Below are positions 56,201 through 59,169 of a DNA stretch of 64,000 nucleotides, one piece after another (position 1 is the stretch's first letter; each line of letters begins with the position of its first letter). The notes under the pieces are model-generated. The model ran no database searches. It saw only the letters and a program-made list of their open reading frames with translations, and was not told the DNA's origin. The position numbers and the translations under genes are program-made. The stretch covers positions 98,997,792 to 99,061,791 of the forward strand of contig OZ021724.1 in the NCBI GenBank assembly GCA_963978545.1, read 5' to 3'. This stretch comes from Linyphia triangularis. Its lineage: Eukaryota > Arthropoda > Arachnida > Araneae > Linyphiidae.

Positions 56201-59169
56201 AAAGGCTACCGGCGGTCGCGCTTCTAAGTTATAAGATAACTAAAAGTCTTAACACAAATAATACGTAAATAATTTGAGTTCTAATATATTCTATTGACAA
56301 AAAACGCAAGGCAAGAAAAAAATTAATCATGTCTCTAAAGGATGCAGTCAGATTGAAGTTTGAGGATTTTTTTCTAAAAATAAGGCATTGACTTCAAGGC
56401 ATCCACTTCACGTGATGCGATCCGAGATAGATGTCCGCACCCGTACGGGCAATGCGAGAAAAGAAACTCAAATATTCTAAAATTCACTGACTTAAGATTA
56501 ATTTTACGAAATTCCCCGACTTGTCCAGAAGAGTGAAATTCCCTGACATTTCCCTGAATTCCCAGTCTGACACCACCCTGATTTGTATAAAAATAGCAAT
56601 TTATAACTGTAAAATTTAGCTAATAAAGTATTTATAACCAATTCCAATGCATAATTTTCGAAAATTTGATCAACCCCAACCGTTTAACTTTACTTTTAGG
56701 CTTAGCCATTGTTAGACAGGAGGTAGTATTTCTCCAAATTTAGCAGTGCTTTTTGCTGGTTATTAAAAGTATACCAGATTCATGATATTACAAAAAGAAT
56801 ATTTTGATTAAAGAACTTGGACTATGTCTTAAAATATATAACTTTAAAATATATAACTTTTAAATTACCGTGTCCAATAACTTTCTTCTCTATTTTGAGT
56901 GAGAAGGCATGGTAAAAAAAATCCAGAGAAATACACTTAATCAAGGTACGTATGAAACGGGCATACGTGCTAACAAACACTTGTAATTCTTGGGACGGCC
57001 CCCAGCAATACACCTATATATGATGCACCTGGTATCAAAAGCCATTCATCAAAAGATTTCAGCGAGTCACTGGTCTGTGCGTGGCACGTTTGAATGCGCA
57101 TGCGCAACAGGCGATTTTGGTTGGGGTGATCCGCATATTGCATTCCATTTAAAAATTGTGCATTTTTTTAAAGAAAATAACAGAAAAGATGCTATTTTCA
57201 GAGAAAATCTGCATTTTTTTTTTAAATAAAAAAGGCAAGAAGGACGAAAACACTTAGGATGCTCTCTGAATTTCGCCAATATTGGTTTTTAATTTGGAAA
57301 AAAATAAGGACTTTTAAGGATTTTTTTAAAAAATAAGAACTTTTAAGGGCCTTAAACTTTTTTCGAGTTTTTAAGGACCGTACGAACCTTGTAAAATGTT
57401 TTTAATTTGAAAGCGTGGAATGAAAAAGTAATGTTCTAGGTACAAAAATTGACAAGAATGGAGATGGATTGACAGAGTAAAGCAAAAAGATAAGAATCAG
57501 TGGCGGCTCATGGAGTACAGCAAGTACAGCCGGGCTGCATCTAAATTTATTAGTTCCAAACTAAAACGATATGTTTTAATAATTTTCTTAAAAGGAGATG
57601 GGATTTTTACAGCAAATGTACAAAAATCCTATAAATAACAATTATGTTGCCTCAATACTCAATTCAGGAGAGAAAAAACCCCTTCTAATCAGCCCAAACT
57701 GGCGATCTTCCGCCGAACTGCAACCAGATAGTGAAATCACGTTTTGGCTGCAACATTGCCATGGTAACCGATAGAACCCATTGAATCTTTCCCTCCACGC
57801 AATGTATACAGTATGTGGGGAGATACAGCCCATTCGGACTTTTCCAACTTCAGCTGTACTCGTGAATTCAATGAACTGATTGGCTCTTTTGAATCAGCGT
57901 GGGTGGTAGGAGAAAAGGAGCTACATTTCAGCAAGATCGTAAGTTTCAGTCTTGGTATGAACTTTTCCCGTGGTTATGTGGTAGTTTTTATTTACAAAAA
58001 TTGTTTTGCTGTCCATGTTTGATCGTCGGAATTAAAAAGGGAGCTTGGAAGAGGGCTCGATATGATGGATTAACCACAATCACACGTTGTCACATCGACC
58101 GATTCGCAAATTTAAAAGAAAGGAGGATTGATTTGATTTTCAAAAAAATAACTGTTTTCATCCTATTCATTTTATAAAAATAGAAAGGAAACATTGATTT
58201 GAGTTTGAGTACTACAGAATAAAGACTTTGAATTCATGAATGATTGTGAAAAATGTGTGTGGCGAGAGAGACAGGGGGAGGGAGTGATCGCATGTTTCCG
58301 ACTACACTAACATTTTTGATCATGGGCCACCACTAATAAGAATGTGTTTTTATGTTTGGAATTGGTATTAGGATACCAGTGTGCACACTTTTTACATAAG
58401 AGAAAGAGGACATTTTCTCTTTATTAGAAGTATGTTTCAGAAGAGCAAAAGGCTAATTTTCTTTCCTTTTCCTTCTTATTTGAAATTTCAGCCCCTCTTC
58501 CACTTGCTTCAGGTTGATCTGTACACAATGACATATATTTAATAACAGGTAATCAGGCCGAGACCTACAGCTTAAGAACCAGGCAGATCTAGCATGCGAA
58601 GCCAGAGCATTAAATTTACAAAGCAGTCTTGCTTTAAAAGAGAATTTCATATTAAAAGACAGGAGAAAATTTATATTAAAGATGGAGAAAATGTGGTTTT
58701 CAAAAAAAAAAACAATAATATTGAGACATTTTTAGCATCTACCATGGAGGTCAGTTTTCCCAACAAATTTTGAATGCAGATATAATTATTTTTATTATAT
58801 GTAAATAGCTATTTTTGATATTTTATTCATTAGTTTTTAATAAAGACTTATAATTAAAAAAAAAATGTATATTTTCTTAACGGGAAGAATTAATTGATCT
58901 TCTCCTATAATTAAATAAATTAATTAAAAAATTTATCATTCTAAGCCTACCTTTTGGCTTATTATCTATCTCTACCTATTGGCTTATTACCTGTCTAAAA
59001 ATTAGCAAAGGTATGGCATGAAAAGTGAACATCTTTCAAGAACTCTTAAACATTTAGCTTTTGTAAGGAATTGTAAAAGTTTAAAAAAATCAAGTTAACA
59101 TAATTCTAAAATTTAAATAATGTCAACAAACCTCGACTTTGCACCAACTAACAGGTGGCGATGACAATT
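9771..59169 (-). CDS. POLA1: DNA polymerase alpha catalytic subunit, 3' part of gene, 24 exons
   Basis: This is the catalytic subunit of the nuclear DNA polymerase alpha-primase complex, which extends the RNA primer at replication origins and Okazaki fragments. Twenty-four minus-strand exons join with consistent phase and GT-AG junctions into 947 codons plus stop; the family is about 1,460 residues, so the N-terminal third is missing beyond the window edge. Residues below are numbered from the first full codon of the 59.1-kb exon. Visible family B polymerase landmarks are motif [10 protein letters not shown] (Asp354), motif [10 protein letters not shown] (440-448), motif C YGDTDS (Asp492, Asp494), the KKKKY motif (541-545), and two zinc sites (Cys773/776/793/798 and Cys834/839/857/860). 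Exonuclease carboxylates are lost, as in other alpha polymerases. No stop or frameshift interrupts the frame. Introns carry many transposons. Exon-by-exon entries follow. Confidence 0.97.
10226..10253 (+). repeat. Poly(A) tract, 28 A
   Basis: An uninterrupted run of 28 adenines inside the last POLA1 intron (9917-12602). Confidence 0.95.
11040..11621. mobile_element. Fold-back element with arms of about 230-250 bp
   Basis: A 582-bp element. The left arm starts CTGAGAGGCGACTACAAGTTT and the right arm ends AAACTTGCAGTTGCCTCTCGG. Homology continues inward through GGATTCG/CGAATCC near 11130 and 11535, CAAATATGTCATAACTTGCC against the complement near 11445, and TTTGGTAACCCA against TGGGTTACCAAA at 11400. 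About 80-120 bp separate the arms. I see no target duplication. Both arms lie in one POLA1 intron, so the pre-mRNA could form a long hairpin. Confidence 0.85.
11758..11809. repeat. 23-bp inverted repeat with 6-nt loop
   Basis: TGATTTTCTATATTGTCATAC pairs with GTATGACAATATAGGAAATCA with one mismatch around the loop ACCAAA. It is a compact hairpin distinct from the neighbouring fold-back element. Confidence 0.85.
12603..12696 (-). CDS. POLA1: POLA1 exon w, residues 869-899
   Basis: A 94-bp exon reading [20 protein letters not shown] then [19 protein letters not shown]....FD...A matches POLA1 after zinc site 2. It ends one base into Arg900. Acceptor is a long T tract ending TTCAG; donor GTAAGT. 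Confidence 0.96.
12885..13234 (+). mobile_element. MITE family C, 5'-truncated copy
   Basis: Contains AGGTAGGAATTTTAGGGATA and GCTGACATAGGCTCCTAACA-like text, and ends GGACGAATGCGACCCCTG. The left CAGGGG terminus is not seen. Confidence 0.75.
13555..14478 (+). mobile_element. MITE family C, double-length copy
   Basis: Starts (T)AGGGGGTGCAGTGAG and ends GGTCAAATCCTG, flanked by TTAATA / TTAATG (5 of 6). Family text appears twice: TTAGGTAGGAATTTTA at about 13587 and TTAGGTAAGAATTTTA at about 13979. The unit is therefore partly duplicated head to tail. Confidence 0.7.
14595..14970. repeat. Inverted-repeat element
   Basis: GTACAGTATGCAAAAAAAAT followed by CTGATGGATGGGCTATATCTT at 14597-14637 is mirrored by AAGATATAGCCATCATTCGG and ATTTTTTTGCGTACTGTAC at 14924-14963. 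About 290 bp lie between the arms. This is probably a small DNA transposon; no target duplication was resolved. Confidence 0.6.
14971..15559. mobile_element. Repeat with CAGGGTCTGACCAC-type inverted ends
   Basis: The left end CAGGCTCTGATCATC...AAGGCCCGGGCC and the right end GGCCTTGGGACCTAAGTAGTTG then TGGTCAGACCCTG are imperfect inverted repeats, 589 bp apart end to end. The element stops 27 bp from the splice donor of the zinc-site-2 exon. No duplication is seen. Confidence 0.6.
15587..15703 (-). CDS. POLA1: POLA1 exon v, residues 830-868, zinc site 2
   Basis: A 117-bp phase 0-0 exon reading [20 protein letters not shown] then [26 protein letters not shown] and CPSC form the complete second zinc site (Cys834/839/857/860), which in yeast and human binds the polymerase alpha B subunit. 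The donor GTAAGT lies 27 bp from the end of a repeat (14971-15559). Acceptor TTTTCCATGCAG. Confidence 0.98.
15744..16647 (+). mobile_element. MITE family C, full copy interrupted by a pogo-like MITE
   Basis: Starts CAGGGGGGTGTAGTGAG, ends GGGCGAATGCGACCCCTG, and is flanked by the exact 6-bp duplication ACAATA (15738-15743, 16648-16653). A 437-bp element sits inside at 16035-16471; removing it restores the family text CAATTACACTATTTTGAC. Confidence 0.88.
16035..16471. mobile_element. Pogo/Tigger-like MITE, copy 1
   Basis: A 437-bp element starting CCGTTGAATATCTCAAATGA and ending TTTCCGGATTTTGGATATTTTACTG, flanked by TA on both sides. The CAGTA...ATATC(T)..CCGGA ends and the TA duplication are typical of pogo-type Tc1/mariner derivatives. 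It is the unoccupied sister of 19866-22750. Confidence 0.8.
17110..17229 (-). CDS. POLA1: POLA1 exon u, residues 790-829, second half of zinc site 1
   Basis: A 120-bp phase 0-0 exon reading [20 protein letters not shown] then [27 protein letters not shown] (Cys793, Cys798) supplies the C-x4-C pair of zinc site 1. The IR.(Y/F)I.KYY helix links it to zinc site 2. Acceptor CTTCTTTTAG, donor GTAATA. Confidence 0.96.
18378..18792 (+). mobile_element. MITE family B copy 2
   Basis: A 415-bp element starting CAGGGTTCTCACATAAATCA and ending GCCGTGGGAACCCTG, flanked by the exact 6-bp duplication AGTTAG (18372-18377, 18793-18798). It ends 43 bp from a POLA1 splice donor. Confidence 0.92.
18836..19014 (-). 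CDS. POLA1: POLA1 exon t, residues 731-789, first half of zinc site 1
   Basis: A 179-bp exon starting in Gly730 and reading [20 protein letters not shown]... to ...[25 protein letters not shown] (Cys773, Cys776) is the first cysteine pair of zinc site 1 of the C-terminal domain. The donor GTAAGT lies 43 bp from the end of a MITE (18378-18792). Acceptor ACATATTGCAG. Confidence 0.97.
19706..19804 (-). CDS. POLA1: POLA1 exon s, residues 698-729
   Basis: A 99-bp exon reading [20 protein letters not shown] then [28 protein letters not shown] is the conserved end of the polymerase core. It is too short and start-free to stand out as an open frame; I found it by translating the reverse complement. 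Acceptor TTTTCTTTCAG, donor GTTTGT. Confidence 0.97.
19976..22410 (+). mobile_element. 2.43-kb DNA transposon with 9-bp target duplication
   Basis: Perfectly paired tips TAGGGTGGTTCAAAA and TTTTGAACCACCCTA, imperfect inverted ends of about 130 bp, and the exact duplication ATGGAATAG on both sides (19967-19975, 22411-22419). If one base is fortuitous the duplication is 8 bp. A decayed plus-strand coding region lies inside. The superfamily is not assigned; 8-9 bp duplications are compatible with hAT, P, Merlin or Mutator-like elements. Confidence 0.9.
20405..21650 (+). pseudogene. Decayed transposase-like coding region
   Basis: In-frame and broken pieces in order: [18 protein letters not shown] with [20 protein letters not shown] (20405-20540); RELLWLAC(stop)HHVM (about 20707-20745); RDDYKE and LGNTPE (about 20946-21000); [20 protein letters not shown] (about 21215-21275); WYLSNELVS(stop)AIFSLRI (about 21289-21350); and [27 protein letters not shown] (21420-21500). 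HW..KLL..L, W(L)ACRHH and WYLS.ELV occur in a repeated invertebrate protein family that I know only as uncharacterised and transposon-linked. Stops and frameshifts show it is inactive. Confidence 0.6.
23177..23213 (+). repeat. Poly(A) tract, 37 A
   Basis: The longest mononucleotide run in the window. It lies inside the family G element. Confidence 0.95.
23600..24300. repeat. Degenerate minisatellite, CTCGGYRATA-type units
   Basis: Recurring blocks of the form AA(A/T)CTCGGTAATA followed by ...CGAAAATGACCAACA, roughly every 30-36 bp. Examples are at about 23637 (ATCTCGGTAATAGCAGG), 23670 (CCTCGGCGAAAATGACC), 23803 (AATTTCGGTAATATCGAC), 24000 (AATCTCGGCAATAGTGC) and 24257 (ATCTCGGCAGTGGCGG). 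A related block lies at 29720-29850. Confidence 0.6.
25096..27010. mobile_element. Pogo/Tigger-like element, 1.9 kb, decayed
   Basis: The left end (T)AGTAAAAGCCCGATTATCCGG and the right end GCCGGATAATCAGGCTTTTACTG are inverted repeats of the CAGTAAAAGCCYGATTATCCGG type used by pogo/Tigger elements, with TA on each side. Many internal TTCCGGATA copies recur. No transposase frame survives. Confidence 0.85.
27100..28430 (+). mobile_element. Helitron-like element, non-autonomous
   Basis: A 1,331-bp stretch starts TCAATATATATAAAACTGAG then TTGTTTGTACGTC, close to 5' ends of many arthropod Helitrons, and ends GTATTT-flanked ...TATACGCTAG. It sits between A (27099) and T (28431), has CTAG at the 3' end, no inverted ends and no duplication, which is the Helitron pattern. 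A GC-rich short stem (CCCC..GGGG) lies about 20 bp before the end, further than usual. No Rep/helicase frame. Confidence 0.6.
28535..28610 (-). CDS. POLA1: POLA1 exon r, residues 672-696
   Basis: A 76-bp exon reading [20 protein letters not shown] then ENLKI. It matches the .A.QRAY.P.EL...NL.ID segment. The final G begins an aspartate codon completed 8.7 kb downstream. Acceptor TTTTTTTGTGTGCAG, donor GTAAGA. Confidence 0.96.
29326..29600 (+). mobile_element. MITE family A, 3'-truncated copy
   Basis: Starts CAGGGTGGCTACAAAATTCAGG, continues with family text to about ACCACAATTCTCTGGGCGC, then runs into unrelated minisatellite-like sequence. No right end is seen. Confidence 0.75.
29660..29870 (+). 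repeat. Degenerate minisatellite related to 23600-24300
   Basis: Blocks ATCGGCGAAAATGAACATCA, AATCTCGGCGATAGCATCC and AATCTTGGTAATGGGGGC follow each other at about 30-34 bp. A 108-codon plus-strand frame (29542-29868) runs across this block and is best read as a by-product of the repeat. Confidence 0.55.
30045..30121 (-). repeat. tRNA-like SINE head or tRNA pseudogene
   Basis: On the minus strand TGGCTGTGTGGTTA (30101-30114) matches the RNA polymerase III A box and GGATTCGAATCC (30060-30071) the B box, at normal tRNA spacing. The anticodon loop (CCATACC) lacks the usual T33, so this is a SINE promoter or dead tRNA, not a working tRNA. The SINE body probably extends to lower coordinates. Confidence 0.65.
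30553..30684 (-). CDS. POLA1: POLA1 exon q, residues 628-671, thumb
   Basis: A 132-bp phase 0-0 exon reading [20 protein letters not shown] then [20 protein letters not shown] and IICL. LTK.P.DY...K.LPHV.VAL and K.GDTV.Y(V/I)IC are conserved in POLA1. Acceptor CTCCCATTGCAG, donor GTGAGT. Confidence 0.98.
30855..31619 (+). mobile_element. MITE family A copy containing a second family A copy
   Basis: The outer ends CAGGGTGGCCACAAAATTCA and GTTCTGTGGTCACTCTG are flanked by the exact duplication TTGAT (30850-30854, 31620-31624). A complete second copy lies inside at 31104-31529. Confidence 0.88.
31104..31529 (+). mobile_element. MITE family A, inner nested copy
   Basis: A 426-bp copy from CAGGGTGGCTACAAAATTCA to GAGGCCACTCTG, inserted where other copies read GAACGGGAAAACGTGCC. 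The flanks GGGGA and GGGAA fit a 4-5 bp duplication of that site. Confidence 0.8.
31625..32235. other. Intron sequence without recognised feature
   Basis: A 70-codon plus-strand frame at 31715-31927 has no recognisable similarity. I see nothing else here. Confidence 0.4.
32236..32368 (-). CDS. POLA1: POLA1 exon p, residues 584-627, thumb
   Basis: A 133-bp exon starting with the G of Gln583 and reading [20 protein letters not shown]... to ...[14 protein letters not shown]. It aligns with the thumb helices (IL.D.SRD.IVENI) of POLA1. Acceptor CTGTTATAG, donor GTCAGT. Confidence 0.95.
33324..33982. mobile_element. TTAA-flanked MITE 1
   Basis: TTAA at both edges. The left end TTAAGGAGACAATCTACC and the right end GGTAGAGTGTCCCTTTAA are inverted repeats (15 of 18). 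The 659-bp, very AT-rich interior has no coding capacity. The TTAA target is typical of piggyBac and Kolobok groups. Confidence 0.7.
34133..34349. mobile_element. TTAA-flanked MITE 2, piggyBac-like
   Basis: A 217-bp element with ends TTAACCTTTAACTGCTGT and ACAGCAGTTAAAGGTTAA, exact inverted repeats including the TTAA. The inner palindrome GGTCTGACAGACC lies near the left end. It sits 72 bp from the donor side of a POLA1 exon (34421). Confidence 0.85.
34421..34626 (-). CDS. POLA1: POLA1 exon o, residues 515-582, KKKKY motif and start of thumb
   Basis: A 206-bp exon, the largest here. It reads [20 protein letters not shown], then [11 protein letters not shown], then [24 protein letters not shown] and GLDIVRRDW are family B signature strings that contact the primer-template. 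It ends CA, and Gln583 is completed across the intron. Acceptor TACGTATTATTCAG, donor GTAAGT. Confidence 0.99.
34708..35111 (+). mobile_element. MITE family A copy
   Basis: A 404-bp copy starting CAGGGTGGTCATAAAATTCA and ending TTCTGTGGCCACTCTG. No matching flanks remain, so it is older or rearranged. A family C fragment follows at 35150-35235. Confidence 0.85.
35150..35235 (+). mobile_element. MITE family C fragment
   Basis: GTGAGTTTCTAAAAAAATTAGG then TAGGAATTTTAAGGATAATTC matches the left part of family C only. Confidence 0.6.
35362..35454 (-). CDS. POLA1: POLA1 exon n, residues 484-514, catalytic motif C
   Basis: A 93-bp phase 0-0 exon reading [20 protein letters not shown] then [17 protein letters not shown] is motif C, with catalytic aspartates at 492 and 494. 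Acceptor TTTTTAATGATAG, donor GTTCGT. Confidence 0.99.
36195..36227 (-). CDS. POLA1: POLA1 exon m, 33-bp microexon, residues 473-483
   Basis: An in-frame microexon reading [11 protein letters not shown]. It is flanked by acceptor TTCTTTCTGTAG and donor GTAAGT. Without it, KGRE would join [12 protein letters not shown] directly and delete the helix that precedes motif C in all relatives, so it should be constitutive. Confidence 0.93.
37625..37870 (+). repeat. Dispersed repeat, inverted partner at 47380-47545
   Basis: TTTATATTAAATTCGATTGTGTGTG, then CTGCGGAGGCCTAATTAACC, then TTGTCATCCAATTGGGCTGA and CAAGGCATTCTATCAAAT reappear as the reverse complement at 47380-47545. The start resembles Helitron-like or related 5' ends, but class is not assigned. 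Confidence 0.65.
38141..38561 (+). mobile_element. MITE family A copy
   Basis: A 421-bp copy from CAGGGTGACCACAAAATTTA to TTCTCTGGCCACTCTG. Flanks do not match. It ends 57 bp from the donor side of exon l. Confidence 0.85.
38618..38740 (-). CDS. POLA1: POLA1 exon l, residues 432-472, motif B
   Basis: A 123-bp phase 0-0 exon reading [20 protein letters not shown] then [33 protein letters not shown] is motif B, with the nucleotide-binding lysine at residue 440. [16 protein letters not shown] is also highly conserved. Acceptor TTTTTTTTGCAG, donor GTGAGG. Confidence 0.98.
38870..39010 (-). CDS. POLA1: POLA1 exon k, residues 385-431
   Basis: A 141-bp phase 0-0 exon. [20 protein letters not shown] matches the fingers helix (GxLPxEIRKLVExRxQVKxxMK) of polymerase alpha. 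It ends RYTQ and abuts YDIRQ of the next exon. The intron to the next exon is only 129 bp, the shortest in the window. Acceptor CATAAATAG, donor GTTTGC. Confidence 0.97.
39170..39554 (+). mobile_element. MITE family A copy
   Basis: A 385-bp copy from CAGGGTGGCCACAAAATTCA to TTCTGTGGCCGCTTTG, flanked by the exact 5-bp duplication CAAGA (39165-39169, 39555-39559). Confidence 0.9.
40153..40274 (-). CDS. POLA1: POLA1 exon j, residues 345-384, catalytic motif A
   Basis: A 122-bp exon carrying palm motif [20 protein letters not shown]. Its first aspartate (residue 354) is the metal-binding catalytic residue of family B polymerases. The following segment ([12 protein letters not shown]) is the variable linker toward the fingers. 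Acceptor GTTTCAG, donor GTTTGA. Confidence 0.98.
41333..41429 (-). CDS. POLA1: POLA1 exon i, residues 312-343
   Basis: A 97-bp exon reading [20 protein letters not shown] then [12 protein letters not shown]. The acidic/basic variable loop is followed by the conserved (A/S)Y.GGLVLDP. It ends one base into a glycine codon. Acceptor CACTGTTGTAG, donor GTAATA. Confidence 0.97.
42309..43027. mobile_element. CAGGGTTGG-ended element (family F), copy 1
   Basis: Starts CAGGGTTGGAAAAAAAAAG and ends ACCATGCCAACCCTG. The 719-bp interior is very AT-rich. Its middle (TACTGCATAATACATGGAAT then ATTGCTCTTAGATTC) is found reversed at about 61650-61700. Flanks do not match cleanly. Confidence 0.7.
43186..43296 (-). 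CDS. POLA1: POLA1 exon h, residues 275-311
   Basis: A 111-bp phase 0-0 exon reading [20 protein letters not shown] then [36 protein letters not shown] is a POLA1 signature just before the palm. The tail enters the variable insert that precedes motif A. Acceptor TATTTTTCAG, donor GTACAT. Confidence 0.98.
44576..45801. mobile_element. 1.2-kb element with CATGGTTCGTAC ends (family E)
   Basis: Ends CATGGTTCGTACAC and CGTACGAACCATG are inverted repeats; flanks TATAGA and AATAGA match 5 of 6. Near both ends AAGGACTTTTTAAG/CAAGGACTTTTCAAGG text resembles family B. A left-end fragment, CATGGTTCATACAGATTTTC, lies at 54951. Confidence 0.75.
45905..46330 (+). repeat. Dispersed repeat R, copy 1
   Basis: TGTGTGTGTATGTGGTCAGCATA, then ACAAAACCAGGTGGAGCCAT, then TTTCGTACCTACTCACCAAA and CTAAATGCACTGGGTTAGAA recur at 49485-49725 (same strand) and, reversed, at 48440-48610. 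The tail abuts the donor side of exon g. Confidence 0.7.
46341..46470 (-). CDS. POLA1: POLA1 exon g, residues 232-274, end of exonuclease-like domain
   Basis: A 130-bp exon reading [20 protein letters not shown] then [37 protein letters not shown] is a near-invariant POLA1 string. The Exo III aspartate of proofreading relatives has no counterpart in HGMLRSEL. Acceptor TTTTTCTAG, donor GTGAGA, phase 0. Confidence 0.98.
47380..47545 (-). repeat. Dispersed repeat, inverted partner of 37625-37870
   Basis: Reverse-complement match to the 37.6-kb repeat (ATTTGATAGAATGCATTGTC, TCAGTCTGATTGGATGACAG, GGGGTTAATTAGGCTTCGGC). Confidence 0.65.
47701..47879 (-). CDS. POLA1: POLA1 exon f, residues 172-230
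   Basis: A 179-bp exon reading [20 protein letters not shown] then [38 protein letters not shown] matches POLA1. It ends TC, and the serine codon is completed by the A that starts the next exon. Acceptor TTTTTTCCAG, donor GTACGT. Confidence 0.97.
48440..48610 (-). repeat. Dispersed repeat R, copy 2 (reversed)
   Basis: AGAGGAAGTCCTAGCAAGGA, CTAGCCCAGTGCATTTAGAA and TTTGGCGAGTAGGTACGAAA are the complement of repeat R. Its far part is separated from copy 3 by the family D element. Confidence 0.7.
48632..49480. mobile_element. CAGGGTTGCCAC element (family D)
   Basis: An 849-bp element with ends CAGGGTTGCCACTC and GCGTGGCAACCCTG, flanked by the exact 6-bp duplication TTAAAA (48626-48631, 49481-49486). 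The inside shows TTCCTTGACTTTTC / TTCCCTGACTTTTCC tracts, and a possible hAT-like left end (CAGTGGTGCAGCTAGAATTTT) at 49105. Confidence 0.88.
49485..49725 (+). repeat. Dispersed repeat R, copy 3
   Basis: AAAACCAGGTGGGGCCACTG, TTTCGTACCTACACATAACA and CTAAATGCACTGGGCTATAA match copy 1 at 46.1-46.3 kb. Confidence 0.7.
49848..49964 (-). CDS. POLA1: POLA1 exon e, residues 133-171
   Basis: A 117-bp phase 0-0 exon reading [16 protein letters not shown]... and ...[17 protein letters not shown]. This covers the Exo II-like region (GHN.YGF.L.VLL in relatives, [13 protein letters not shown] here) and the HWS.IGRLKR block typical of polymerase alpha. Acceptor TTTTTCCAAG, donor GTGAGT. Confidence 0.97.
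50130..50640. repeat. TATTCGGCC repeat cluster, probable MITE
   Basis: Both ends are built from TATTCGGCC / GGCCGAATA words: at the left TATTCGGCCATTGAGCCGAA then GGCGGCCGAATATG, at the right ATATTCGGCCGGCCAAATAT then TATTCGGCCTGTCCATAGGC. An exact hairpin lies between them at 50273-50307. Confidence 0.65.
50273..50307. repeat. Perfect 15-bp hairpin
   Basis: GGATGTGCCTTATAA and TTATAAGGCACATCC flank the 5-nt loop AAAGC. It lies inside the TATTCGGCC element. Confidence 0.9.
50898..51098 (+). mobile_element. MITE family C, short copy
   Basis: A 201-bp internally deleted copy starting CAAGGGGATGCAGTGAG and ending GGGCAAATGCAACCCCTG, flanked by the exact duplication TACTG (50893-50897, 51099-51103). 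Confidence 0.9.
51373..51552 (+). mobile_element. MITE related to family B, short
   Basis: Starts CAGAGTGCCCACTTTTATTG, ends GCTGAGGGAACCCT(TTG), with four CAAGGAC tracts inside. It is 16 bp from family B copy 3. Flank match is ambiguous (runs of G). Confidence 0.6.
51568..51946 (+). mobile_element. MITE family B copy 3
   Basis: A 379-bp element starting CAGGGTTCCCACTCAAATCA and ending GACCGTGGGAACCCTG, flanked by the exact 5-bp duplication GTATA (51563-51567, 51947-51951). Confidence 0.93.
52190..52344 (-). CDS. POLA1: POLA1 exon d, residues 82-132
   Basis: A 155-bp exon reading [17 protein letters not shown]... to ...[24 protein letters not shown].(F)FLAK and DPD(V/I)(L/I)V match the exonuclease-fold core of polymerase alpha. 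Acceptor TTGTTCCAG, donor GTATGT, phase 0 at the 3' end. Confidence 0.97.
52975..53427 (+). mobile_element. MITE family C copy
   Basis: Starts CAGGGGGTGAAGTGA and ends GGGCGAATGCGACATCTG; flanks AGAGAT and AGAGAC match 5 of 6. The body has TTAGGGATAATTCC repeats. Confidence 0.82.
53631..53715 (-). CDS. POLA1: POLA1 exon c, residues 53-80
   Basis: An 85-bp exon reading [20 protein letters not shown] then [15 protein letters not shown] and HFC are conserved in POLA1. It ends one base into a valine codon that is completed by the next exon. Acceptor CCTTTCAG, donor GTATGT. Confidence 0.95.
53765..54095 (+). mobile_element. MITE family C, truncated copy
   Basis: Five consecutive TTAGGGATAATTCTTAAA-like units followed by GCTGACATAGGCTCCTGATA and the CAATTATACTATTTTAACAA block. 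Both termini are missing. Confidence 0.65.
54189..54308 (-). CDS. POLA1: POLA1 exon b, residues 13-52, degenerate Exo I region
   Basis: A 120-bp phase 0-0 exon reading [10 protein letters not shown]...[25 protein letters not shown]. The PP-hydrophobic-strand and TxxNxKTxQNE pattern is that of POLA1. Proofreading polymerases carry an acidic FDIE motif in the equivalent strand; here it is FNLI, so the metal-binding acids are absent. Acceptor TTTTTAG, donor GTAAGG. Confidence 0.95.
55795..55935 (+). repeat. Tandem triplication, 47-bp unit
   Basis: Three head-to-tail units starting CATTAATTAAAAAATTAAAA and ending TTTCAGTTAAAA. The first two look identical; the third differs only in the last bases. 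Confidence 0.95.
56096..56380 (+). repeat. Diverged direct duplication, about 105-bp units 180 bp apart
   Basis: GTTCTAATATATTCTGTTGACA at 56097 recurs as GTTCTAATATATTCTATTGACA at 56278. Both are followed by AAAGGATGCAGT and a T-rich end. Confidence 0.85.
56942..57391. mobile_element. CAAGGT(A/T)CGTA-ended element
   Basis: The left end CAAGGTACGTATGAA and the right end GGACCGTACGAACCTTG are inverted repeats related to family E ends. The 450-bp interior includes a GC-rich stretch with GAATGCGCATGCGCAAC. Flanks do not match. Confidence 0.6.
57498..58335. mobile_element. Non-autonomous hAT element with 8-bp duplication
   Basis: An 838-bp element with ends CAGTGGCGGCTCATGG and CATGGGCCACCACTA, flanked by the exact duplication ATAAGAAT (57490-57497, 58336-58343). 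CAGTGGCG ends with an 8-bp duplication are the hAT signature. Short overlapping frames inside show no transposase motif. Confidence 0.88.
59132..59169 (-). CDS. POLA1: POLA1 exon a (first in window), residues 1-12
   Basis: A 38-bp exon that completes a split codon (xAA) and then reads [20 protein letters not shown] is a conserved string at the start of the exonuclease-like domain of POLA1. The acceptor follows TTTGTTTTACAG and the donor is GTTTGT. Phase 0 at the donor joins directly to the 54.2-kb exon. The preceding exon must lie more than 4.8 kb upstream, outside the window. Confidence 0.9.

Larger units (their letters stand above)
55550..56580. mobile_element. 1.03-kb CAGTGTGGC element with internal duplications
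   Basis: Starts CAGTGTGGCTACAGAATTCG and ends GTCTGACACCACCCTG, flanked by the exact 5-bp duplication ATTTG (55545-55549, 56581-56585). Near both ends are AATTCCCTGA tracts like family A. The interior holds a 47-bp triplication and a diverged duplication of about 105 bp. Confidence 0.82.

Noticed and set aside
58453..58650. Possible extra POLA1 exon on the minus strand
   Set aside because: Translation does not resemble POLA1, and exon a joins exon b in phase without it.
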